From assembly GCA_015484715.1 (NCBI GenBank), contig WFUY01000477.1:1-5132 (forward strand): a stretch of 5,132 nt of DNA, in the 5' to 3' direction. The notes beneath the pieces are model-generated. The model saw only the letters and a list, made by a program, of their open reading frames with translations, searched no databases and had not been told where the DNA came from. Shown here one piece after another: positions 1 through 5,132 of the stretch (its first letter is position 1; every line of letters starts with the position of its first letter). This DNA is from Thermoflexales bacterium. GTDB lineage: Bacteria > Chloroflexota > Anaerolineae > S140-20. Both the position numbers and the translations under genes were made by a program.

Positions 1-2
1 GG

Positions 3-2999
3 CCGGAACCGCTTCGCGAGCGCGTGGCCCAGATCACGCTGACCTCGGCCCTGCGGCGGGAGCAGGTGCTGTGCCGGTTCCTCCGTGACGCCCCCTATCT
101 GGTCGGCGCGTTGGGGCTGGGAGCAGCCACCTGTGCCATCACCCCCTGGCCCCATCAGCAGGCCGTCGCCCGTCGGGTGGTGGAGACGTTCCCCACCCGC
201 TACCTGCTGGCCGATGAGGTCGGCCTGGGCAAGACCATCGAGGCCGGGCTGGTGCTGCGCCAGCTCTGGCTGAGCGGCATCGTGCGGCGGGCCCTCATCC
301 TGGCCCCCAAATCGGTGCTGTGCCAGTGGCAGGAAGAGCTGTATGAGAAGTTCGCCCTCAACGTCCCCATCTACGACGGAGCCCTCTTTCGAGACCTCTG
401 GGGCCGGGAGCACGTGCCCACCACACCGAACCCGTGGGATGGCGTGGACCTGGCCCTGGCCTCCAGCCAGTTGGTCAAGCGGCGCGACCGGCAGCGGACA
501 CTCCTGGAGGCTCGTCCGTGGGACCTGGTGATCGTGGACGAGGCCCACCACGCCCGGCGTCGGGACTTCCAGGACCTGGACCACTACCGGCCCAACCGGC
601 TGCTGGAGCTGCTCGACCGGTTGCAGACCCGCACCCGGGGCCTCATCCTGTTGACCGCCACCCCGATGCAGGTCCACCCCATCGAGGTGTGGGACCTGCT
701 CAACCTGTTGGGCTTGGGCGACGAGTGGGGAGGCGATGGACGGGCCTTCCTGCGCTTCTACGAGCAGCTACGCCTCCCCCCGGACAGAGCCGACTGGACC
801 TTCCTCATCCGGCTCCTGCGGGCGGAGTTGGCCCAGAGCGGCGGCAACCTGGATCCCCGCTTCGAGGCCAAGGCCGTGCGGCAGTTGGGGCCGGTGGACT
901 GGGAACGGGTGCAGAACCTGTTGGACGATTCCAATCCCGCCAGAGCCTTCCGCGCCCTGCCCTCTGAGGCGAAAGCGGTCGCCCTGGAGTTGGCCCGGCG
1001 ACACACCCCGCTGCGCCGGCTCGTCCTTCGCAACACGCGGCAACTGCTGCGGGAATACGCCCGTCGGGGTCTGCTCCGGGCCGAAGTGCCCACCCGCGAT
1101 CCTCAGCCGATATGGGTCCCGATGCGCGGGGAGGAACGGGCCCTCTACGAGCGGATTGAGGAGTATATCACCCGCTTCTACCGCAAGTACGAGGACGAAC
1201 GAAAAGGGCTGGGCTTCGTGATGACCGTCTACCGCCGGCGGCTGACCAGCAGTTTCTACGCCGTCCAGCGGAGCCTGGAGCGGCGGCTGGACTTCCTGCG
1301 CGGGCGGGCCGGCCTGGGGTTGGTGGAGGACGACCTGGAGCAGGCGGAGTTGAGCCTGGATGTGGATGAGTGGGACCTGGCGGATCGCGCCTTCTTCCGC
1401 GAGGAGATCGCCTACCTCGAGGACTTCGTCCACGAGTTGACCACGCTGGGAGGGCACGACTCCAAGGTCGAGCGGTTGTTGAACGACCTGCGCGAGCTCT
1501 TCCGCCACCGCGATACGGTGCTCATCTTCACCCAGTACACCGACACGATGGACTTCCTGCGCGAGCGGCTTCGGCAGAGCTATGGCCCCCAAGTGGCCTG
1601 CTACAGCGGTCGCGGGGGCGAGCGGTGGGACGGCGTGACGTGGGTGCCGGTGACCAAGGAGGAGATCAAGAACGCCTTCCGCGAGGGAAAGGGGATCAAA
1701 ATCCTCCTATGCACCGAAGCGGCCAGCGAGGGGCTCAACCTGCAGACCTGTGGTGTGCTGCTCAACTACGATATGCCTTGGAACCCGATGCGGGTGGAGC
1801 AGCGCATCGGGCGCGTGGACCGCATCGGCCAGCGGTACGATCGGGTGTGGATCCGCAACTACTTCTACGAAGGCACCGTCGAAGCTCAGGTCTACCGAGC
1901 CCTCTCCCGGCGCATCGCCTGGTTCCATGAGGTGGTGGGGCCCCTCCAGCCCATCCTCGCCCGCGTAGAGCGCGTGATCGAGACGGTGGCGATGGTGCCG
2001 GAGGCCGAACGCCGGCAAGCGCTCCAAGTCGAACTGGAGCGCATCCAGGCCGAACTGGACGCCATACGGGATGGTCTGAACCTGGACGAATGGGCCGGAC
2101 AGGCGGAGGGCACCGGACTCGGCCCCTCACCCGTCACCCTACCGGAGCTGGCGACCGTGCTGACGAGCACGCCGACGCTGTGTCCTCTCTTCCGCCCCCA
2201 CGAGACCATCGCGAACGCTTTCTGGCTGCGGCAGGGGGAACGGGAGGTCGCCGTCACCTTCGACCCGGCCACCTTCGACGCCCATCCCAACACGTTGCAG
2301 TTGCTCACCTTCGGCAACCCCTTGTTGGCGTCCCTCCTGGCCCAGGTGCCATCGCCCGACGGGGACACGACCACTCCGGGTCGCGTTCTACGCCTTCGGG
2401 TGGAGACCCCTCTCCCCCGGGTGGCTTACTACGCCTTGGACGCTGCCGGACGACCCCGCCGGCTGGACCGCCTGACGGACCTGCAGGCCGCCCTGGAGGC
2501 CCCAGAACCGGCAGGCGACTGGTCGGAAGGAGCGGTGGAAACCGCCCGGCGCGACCTGGAGCGGCTTGTCGAGGCCGAATGGACCGCCCTGCAGACCTTC
2601 CAGGCGCGGCTGGACGAGGCCGGGCGCAGCGCCCTGGCGGTCCGGGCTGCCCGGCTGCTGCTGGACGCAGCGCTGGTGGAGCTGGCGCTGGCCCAGCAGC
2701 CTGACTTGTTTGACCAAGGAACCTACCCTGCTGCCTTCGACATGGCCGCGGTGCTTGGACTGAGGCGACACGGCTACCCTTGGACGGCTCTGGTGCGGAT
2801 CGCGAAGACCCACCTCCGGTCCCCTCGTCCCACCGATCCTTTCTTCGTCAGCATCCAGGACGAGCCGGCGGACCGGCTCCGACAGCGTTTTAAGCGGCTG
2901 CAACAACAGGCAACCCGGTTGGTGGAGAAAGCCGAATCCTTCGTCACCCCCCGAGAGGGGCCTTCTCCTCGGCGACGGACGCCCCCGACTTCCTTGTGA
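3..2999 (+). CDS. SNF2/RapA-type DEAD/DEAH helicase-like ATPase, 5' partial
   Basis: This is a superfamily 2 ATPase of the SNF2 class, expected to translocate on DNA or remodel protein-nucleic acid complexes in the cytoplasm. Residues are numbered from the GTG at 24. The visible motifs are PWPHQ (41-45), Walker A DEVGLGKT (64-71), Ia LILAPKSV (91-98), Walker B DEAHH (172-176), III LLTATP (209-214), IV LIFTQYTD (500-507), V TEAASEGLNLQ (564-574) and VI QRIGRVDRIGQ (593-603). Both RecA-like lobes therefore look catalytically intact. The DEVGLGKTIEAG and QRIGRVDRIGQ forms resemble RapA/HepA and defence-associated SNF2 proteins. Residues 640-682 are charged and probably helical. Residues 690-991 match nothing I recognise. 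The frame is open through codons PEPLRER to the left edge, and no Shine-Dalgarno precedes the GTG, so the true start lies upstream. Related proteins often carry an extra N-terminal domain, such as a phospholipase D-like nuclease, which cannot be seen here. DISARM DrmD is an alternative, but no DISARM partner is present. The ATPase call is firm; the pathway is unknown. Confidence 0.9.
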   Translation, partial: PEPLRERVAQITLTSALRREQVLCRFLRDAPYLVGALGLGAATCAITPWPHQQAVARRVVETFPTRYLLADEVGLGKTIEAGLVLRQLWLSGIVRRALILAPKSVLCQWQEELYEKFALNVPIYDGALFRDLWGREHVPTTPNPWDGVDLALASSQLVKRRDRQRTLLEARPWDLVIVDEAHHARRRDFQDLDHYRPNRLLELLDRLQTRTRGLILLTATPMQVHPIEVWDLLNLLGLGDEWGGDGRAFLRFYEQLRLPPDRADWTFLIRLLRAELAQSGGNLDPRFEAKAVRQLGPVDWERVQNLLDDSNPARAFRALPSEAKAVALELARRHTPLRRLVLRNTRQLLREYARRGLLRAEVPTRDPQPIWVPMRGEERALYERIEEYITRFYRKYEDERKGLGFVMTVYRRRLTSSFYAVQRSLERRLDFLRGRAGLGLVEDDLEQAELSLDVDEWDLADRAFFREEIAYLEDFVHELTTLGGHDSKVERLLNDLRELFRHRDTVLIFTQYTDTMDFLRERLRQSYGPQVACYSGRGGERWDGVTWVPVTKEEIKNAFREGKGIKILLCTEAASEGLNLQTCGVLLNYDMPWNPMRVEQRIGRVDRIGQRYDRVWIRNYFYEGTVEAQVYRALSRRIAWFHEVVGPLQPILARVERVIETVAMVPEAERRQALQVELERIQAELDAIRDGLNLDEWAGQAEGTGLGPSPVTLPELATVLTSTPTLCPLFRPHETIANAFWLRQGEREVAVTFDPATFDAHPNTLQLLTFGNPLLASLLAQVPSPDGDTTTPGRVLRLRVETPLPRVAYYALDAAGRPRRLDRLTDLQAALEAPEPAGDWSEGAVETARRDLERLVEAEWTALQTFQARLDEAGRSALAVRAARLLLDAALVELALAQQPDLFDQGTYPAAFDMAAVLGLRRHGYPWTALVRIAKTHLRSPRPTDPFFVSIQDEPADRLRQRFKRLQQQATRLVEKAESFVTPREGPSPRRRTPPTSL

Positions 3000-3022
3000 G
3001 GTCCCCGGATGGCCCGGAGCAG

Positions 3023-3041
3023 GCCGGCGGTCACCGCCGGC
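3023..3041 (+). terminator. GC hairpin after the helicase gene, possible terminator
   Basis: A perfect inverted repeat, GCCGGCGG-TCA-CCGCCGGC, forms an 8-bp stem with a 3-base loop. It begins 24 bases after the helicase stop codon. No U-tract follows (the next bases are AGATACCGCG), so it is not a canonical intrinsic terminator. It could still pause polymerase, protect the mRNA 3' end or act as a symmetric protein-binding site. It is the only clear structure in the 108-base gap between the helicase and the small exported protein, and it suggests these genes are separate transcription units. Confidence 0.4.
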
Positions 3042-3095
3042 AGATACCGCGTACCCCCCGGAAGGGTGACGAAATTCCCCTTTGTAGGATGGACC

Positions 3096-3103
3096 AAGGA
3101 GGG
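3096..3103 (+). promoter_or_regulatory. Shine-Dalgarno sequence for the small exported protein
   Basis: AAGGAGGG lies about 5 bases before the ATG at 3108 and about 11 bases before a second in-frame ATG at 3114. This supports the start at 3108 and argues against an upstream extension of the same frame to 3009, which would code through the hairpin and through this site. No convincing -35/-10 pair is visible upstream. Confidence 0.75.
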
Positions 3104-3107
3104 AGCG

Positions 3108-3404
3108 ATGAGGATGAAACTACGGAGAGTCGGCTACGTCCTACCCCTGCTACTGATGGGGCTGTTGGTGCTCGGTTCTGTGCTCACGGCGCTGGCCACC
3201 CCGGTTGTCTTCGACCTCCTCTGGTGGACGGTGGACGGAGGCGGCGGGATGAGCAGCGATGGGAGCTACACCTTGCACGGAACCGTGGGCCAGGCGGACG
3301 CCGGCCCGCCCCTGAGCGATGGGAGTCTCTCCCTACAGGGCGGCTTTTGGGCGCGGGCGGCGTCCATCGTGTACGAGATATTCCTGCCTTTGATCCAGAA
3401 GTGA
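3108..3404 (+). CDS. Small exported protein with C-terminal 'FLPLIQK' tail
   Basis: This gene encodes a 98-residue protein of unknown function that is predicted to leave the cytoplasm. It has a basic N-terminus (MRMKLRR) and a hydrophobic core at about residues 8-30 ending in ALA. Signal peptidase cleavage is therefore likely after A30, leaving about 68 residues. The mature part contains WWTVDGGGG (39-47), GSYTLHGTVGQADAG (52-66) and a second similar strand, GSLSLQGGFW (72-81), so it looks like two beta-hairpin-like units. It ends in YEIFLPLIQK. From memory, closing motifs of the 'YLPLV-x-K/R' type recur in exported proteins of Anaerolineae and Caldilineae, often after the same GGGG...SYTL...GTxGQ segment; I treat the tail as a possible sorting or anchoring signal. 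The start is set by the strong ribosome binding site. The surface-fibre gene begins 35 bases downstream on the same strand, so co-transcription is likely. Confidence 0.8.
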   Translation: MRMKLRRVGYVLPLLLMGLLVLGSVLTALATPVVFDLLWWTVDGGGGMSSDGSYTLHGTVGQADAGPPLSDGSLSLQGGFWARAASIVYEIFLPLIQK

Positions 3405-3422
3405 GGAAGCTGTTAGTCAGGG

Positions 3423-3430
3423 AAAGGAGG
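3423..3430 (+). promoter_or_regulatory. Shine-Dalgarno sequence for the S74 surface protein
   Basis: AAAGGAGG ends 9 bases before the ATG at 3440. That ATG opens a typical signal peptide, so this site fixes the start of the large exported protein. The 35-base gap after the preceding stop codon leaves little room for a separate promoter, which favours a shared transcript with the small exported gene. Confidence 0.75.
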
Positions 3431-3439
3431 ACAGATCAG

Positions 3440-5132
3440 ATGCGCATTCGATACCTGCTGCTGTTGGTTCTGTTGGGAGGAGGACTCACCGGGATACTGC
3501 TGGGGGTAGCACCCATTGTGCGAGGGCAGGATCCGGATCCGCTGGGTGTGGCTCAACCTCAGGCCGCCTTGGGCACGGCCTTCACCTATCAGGGGGTGCT
3601 CAACGACGGGAACGGCCCCGCCAACGGAGCCTACGATTTCCGCTTCCTGCTCTACGATGCCAGCTTCGGCGGAAACCAGGTGGGGAGCACGGTGACGCTG
3701 GACGATGTGTCCGTGAGCGATGGCCTCTTCACCGTGGAGCTGGACTTCGGGAATGTGTTCGACGGGAGGGCCTTGTGGCTGGAGGTGGCCGTGCGGCCGG
3801 GGAGCAGCACGGGAAATTACACCACTCTAAGTCCACGGCAGCCGCTGACGGCGGCCCCCTATGCCCTCTACGCCCTCGGCGCGGGCAGCGTGGCCTGGAA
3901 CGACATCACGGGGCGGCCGGCGGGCCTGGACGACGGCGATGACGACACCACCTACAGCGCCGGAACGGGGTTGACCCTGAGCGGGAGCATGACCTTGAGC
4001 CTGGACACCGGCTACACCGACGGTCGCTACTGGAAGCTGGAGGGCAACGGCGGCACCCTGCCCGGCACCCACTTCCTGGGCACGACGGACAACGTGACCC
4101 TCACGCTGGCGGTGAGCGGCACCGCCGCCCTGCGGTTGGAGCCGACGGGCGACACGCCCAACGTGATCGGCGGCTACGGCGGCAACCGTGTGACGGCCGG
4201 GGTGAAGGGGGCCACCATCGGCGGCGGCGGATCGGCCGGCGGGACCAACCGGGTGACCGACGACCACGGCACGGTGAGTGGGGGGTACAACAACCGGGCC
4301 GGTGATGACGCCGGGACGACGAGCGACGCGCCCTACGCCACCGTGGGCGGGGGGCGAAGCAACACGGCCAGCGGTACCGCCGCCACGGTGGGCGGGGGCT
4401 ATTTGAACACCGCCGACGGCTTCCGCGCGGCCATCGTTGGAGGGTACGCCAACGACGCCGGCGGCTCCTACGCCTTCGTGGGTGGGGGCTACAACAACAA
4501 CATCACCTTCTATGGCTCCTACGCCGTGATCGGCGGGGGGTACGGCAACACGGCCAACGGTCAGTACGCCGTCGTGCCCGGCGGTTACGCCAACGAAGCC
4601 AAGGGGAAGAACAGCTTTGCCGCCGGCCACCAGGCCCACGCGCGGCACCAAGGCGCTTTCGTCTGGGATGGGGAGGCGTCGGCCTACGACCTGAACTCTT
4701 CCGGCAGCGGGCAATTCCTCGTCCGCGCGCCGGGCGGCATCTGGTTTGGAGACGTCACCGGTAACTTCACGCCCACGATCGACGGGGGAGTCTTCATCAG
4801 CACCTCCACCGGCGCTTATCTGACCACCGGCGGCACGTGGACCAACGCCTCGGACCGCAACCTCAAGGAAAACTTCGCCCTGGTGGACGCCCAGGCGGTG
4901 CTGGAGGGGGTGGCCCGCCTGCCCATCCAGAGCTGGAACTACAAGGCAGAAGAAGCCACGGTGCGCCACCTGGGGCCGACGGCCCAGGACTTCTACGCCA
5001 CCTTCGGTCTAGGGGCGGACGACCGGCACATCGCCACGGTGGACGCCGACGGCGTGGCCTTGGCTTCCATCCAAGCCCTGTACGCCCGCAACCAGGCGCT
5101 GGAGCAGCAGGTGGCTGTCCAGCAGGCTCAGA
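3440..5132 (+). CDS. Exported tail-fibre-like surface protein: YadA-like beta-roll with S74 chaperone domain, 3' partial
   Basis: The frame gives 564 residues and is still open at the right edge. It is probably a trimeric cell-surface fibre or adhesin. Residues 1-29 are a signal peptide (MRIR, then a Leu-rich core), with cleavage plausible after VRG. Residues about 47-145 form a domain running from FTYQGVLNDG to the boundary motif LTAAPYALYA, as in many multidomain surface proteins of environmental bacteria. An Asp-rich linker (DDGDDDTTYSAGTGL, 164-178) and a GRYWKLEGNGGT segment (195-206) follow. Residues 242-396 are Gly/Asn-rich repeats of about 15 residues with the consensus A-x-V-G-G-G-Y-x-N-x-A-x-G, resembling the left-handed beta-roll of YadA-type heads. 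SDRNLKENF (471-479) begins an S74 (endosialidase-type) intramolecular chaperone, including GPTAQDFY (512-519). The end (543-564) looks like a coiled coil. In characterised S74 proteins the chaperone trimerises the fibre and then cuts itself off before the Ser of the S-D-x-x-L-K motif. The ligand is unknown. The surrounding genes do not look like phage genes. Confidence 0.9.
   Translation, partial: MRIRYLLLLVLLGGGLTGILLGVAPIVRGQDPDPLGVAQPQAALGTAFTYQGVLNDGNGPANGAYDFRFLLYDASFGGNQVGSTVTLDDVSVSDGLFTVELDFGNVFDGRALWLEVAVRPGSSTGNYTTLSPRQPLTAAPYALYALGAGSVAWNDITGRPAGLDDGDDDTTYSAGTGLTLSGSMTLSLDTGYTDGRYWKLEGNGGTLPGTHFLGTTDNVTLTLAVSGTAALRLEPTGDTPNVIGGYGGNRVTAGVKGATIGGGGSAGGTNRVTDDHGTVSGGYNNRAGDDAGTTSDAPYATVGGGRSNTASGTAATVGGGYLNTADGFRAAIVGGYANDAGGSYAFVGGGYNNNITFYGSYAVIGGGYGNTANGQYAVVPGGYANEAKGKNSFAAGHQAHARHQGAFVWDGEASAYDLNSSGSGQFLVRAPGGIWFGDVTGNFTPTIDGGVFISTSTGAYLTTGGTWTNASDRNLKENFALVDAQAVLEGVARLPIQSWNYKAEEATVRHLGPTAQDFYATFGLGADDRHIATVDADGVALASIQALYARNQALEQQVAVQQAQ
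4163..4627 (+). repeat. Degenerate coding repeats forming a Gly-rich beta-roll
   Basis: These lie inside the surface-fibre gene and correspond to residues 242-396. The clearest copies carry their V/I-GG(G) cores at V302, V317, V333, V347, I364 and V379, so the spacing is 14-17 residues (about 45 bases). At DNA level GTGGGCGGGG recurs at 4343 and 4388, exactly 45 bases apart, and GTGGGTGGGGGCTAC occurs at 4478. The copies have diverged in nucleotide sequence, which points to selection on protein shape and not to a young tandem expansion. The run ends in SFAAGHQAHARHQGAFVWDG (392-411), a typical capping segment of such heads. Confidence 0.8.
4850..5131 (+). other. S74 intramolecular chaperone domain with predicted self-cleavage site, incomplete
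   Basis: This is the C-terminal part of the surface-fibre protein. S471-D472 and K476 match the S-D-x-x-L-K signature of endosialidase-type chaperones, in which the chain is cut just before the Ser; the Lys five residues on is proposed to take part. Other family landmarks are QSWNYKAEE, GPTAQDFYATFGLG and DADGVALASIQALY, followed by a Gln/Ala-rich helix (NQALEQQVAVQQAQ). If cleavage occurs, residues before 471 remain as the mature fibre and everything after is released. The end of the domain and the stop codon lie beyond the window. Confidence 0.85.

Noticed and set aside
24..26. GTG as the true start of the helicase
   Set aside because: There is no Shine-Dalgarno before it, the frame is open to the left edge, and the upstream codons (PEPLRER) read as normal continuing protein sequence.
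768..1592. A 274-codon open frame on the minus strand opposite the helicase
   Set aside because: It lies wholly within the helicase coding region between intact motifs, has no recognisable domain, and is the kind of long antisense frame that GC-rich genes produce.
2947..2960. Short CCCC-GAGA-GGGG stem near the 3' end of the helicase gene
   Set aside because: It has only four pairs, lies inside the coding sequence before the stop codon and has no U-tract. This is expected by chance at this GC content.
3061..3095. Possible promoter upstream of the small exported gene
   Set aside because: TAGGAT at 3085-3090 matches a -10 box at only four of six positions, and no suitable -35 lies at the right distance. 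This is too weak to annotate.
3009..3107. N-terminal extension of the small exported protein to an ATG at 3009
   Set aside because: The extension would code through the hairpin and the Shine-Dalgarno sequence, and would put 33 non-hydrophobic residues before the signal peptide. The ATG at 3108 has the ribosome binding site.
4334..4594. CRISPR-like array
   Set aside because: The regular spacing of about 45 bases comes from diverged coding repeats in one open frame. There are no identical repeats with unique spacers.
3827..4969. A 380-codon open frame on the minus strand opposite the fibre gene
   Set aside because: It is a shadow. The plus strand has a ribosome binding site, a signal peptide and recognisable domains. 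The minus-strand translation is Gly/Val/Ala-rich with no domain I recognise, as expected opposite GC-rich Gly/Thr/Asn repeats.
3440..5132. Prophage tail-fibre gene
   Set aside because: It has an S74 domain, but it also has a signal peptide, an exported-protein neighbour and an N-terminal domain typical of bacterial surface proteins. No other phage gene is in the window.

Overview
The window is GC-rich and coded on the + strand throughout. It carries three protein genes. I infer an Anaerolineae- or Caldilineae-like member of the Chloroflexota. That rests on the style of the two exported proteins: a small protein with a GGG-rich segment, a GTVGQ-type motif and a terminal 'FLPLIQK' tail, and a modular YadA-like/S74 surface protein that starts with an 'FTYQG' domain. 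No rRNA or other taxonomic marker is present, so the assignment is tentative.

Region 1 (start to 2999) is most of a large SNF2/RapA-type helicase-like ATPase. All the classical motifs are intact. The reading frame is open to the left edge and the first possible start has no ribosome binding site, so the gene almost certainly begins upstream. Such proteins are often found with restriction or defence genes, but no partner is visible here, so its pathway is undecided.

Region 2 (3000-3107) is a 108-base gap. It holds a perfect 8-bp GC hairpin without a U-tract and a strong Shine-Dalgarno sequence for the next gene.

Region 3 (3108-5132) is a probable two-gene unit for exported proteins. The first gene encodes a 98-residue protein with a signal peptide and the 'FLPLIQK' tail. 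After 35 bases and another strong Shine-Dalgarno sequence comes a large surface protein that runs off the right edge. That protein has a signal peptide, an N-terminal 'FTYQG...LTAAPYALYA' domain, an Asp-rich linker, a glycine-rich beta-roll of about 15-residue repeats, and a C-terminal S74 intramolecular chaperone (endosialidase-type) domain entering a coiled coil. It has no stop codon in the window, so a scan for complete ORFs would miss it. A 380-codon open frame on the opposite strand is its shadow.

The helicase and the exported pair show no functional link. I see no RNA gene, CRISPR array, insertion sequence or attachment site. I do not find a clearly new multi-gene system here. The points most worth following are the N-terminus and neighbours of the helicase, and the pairing of the small tail-bearing protein with the self-processing surface fibre.
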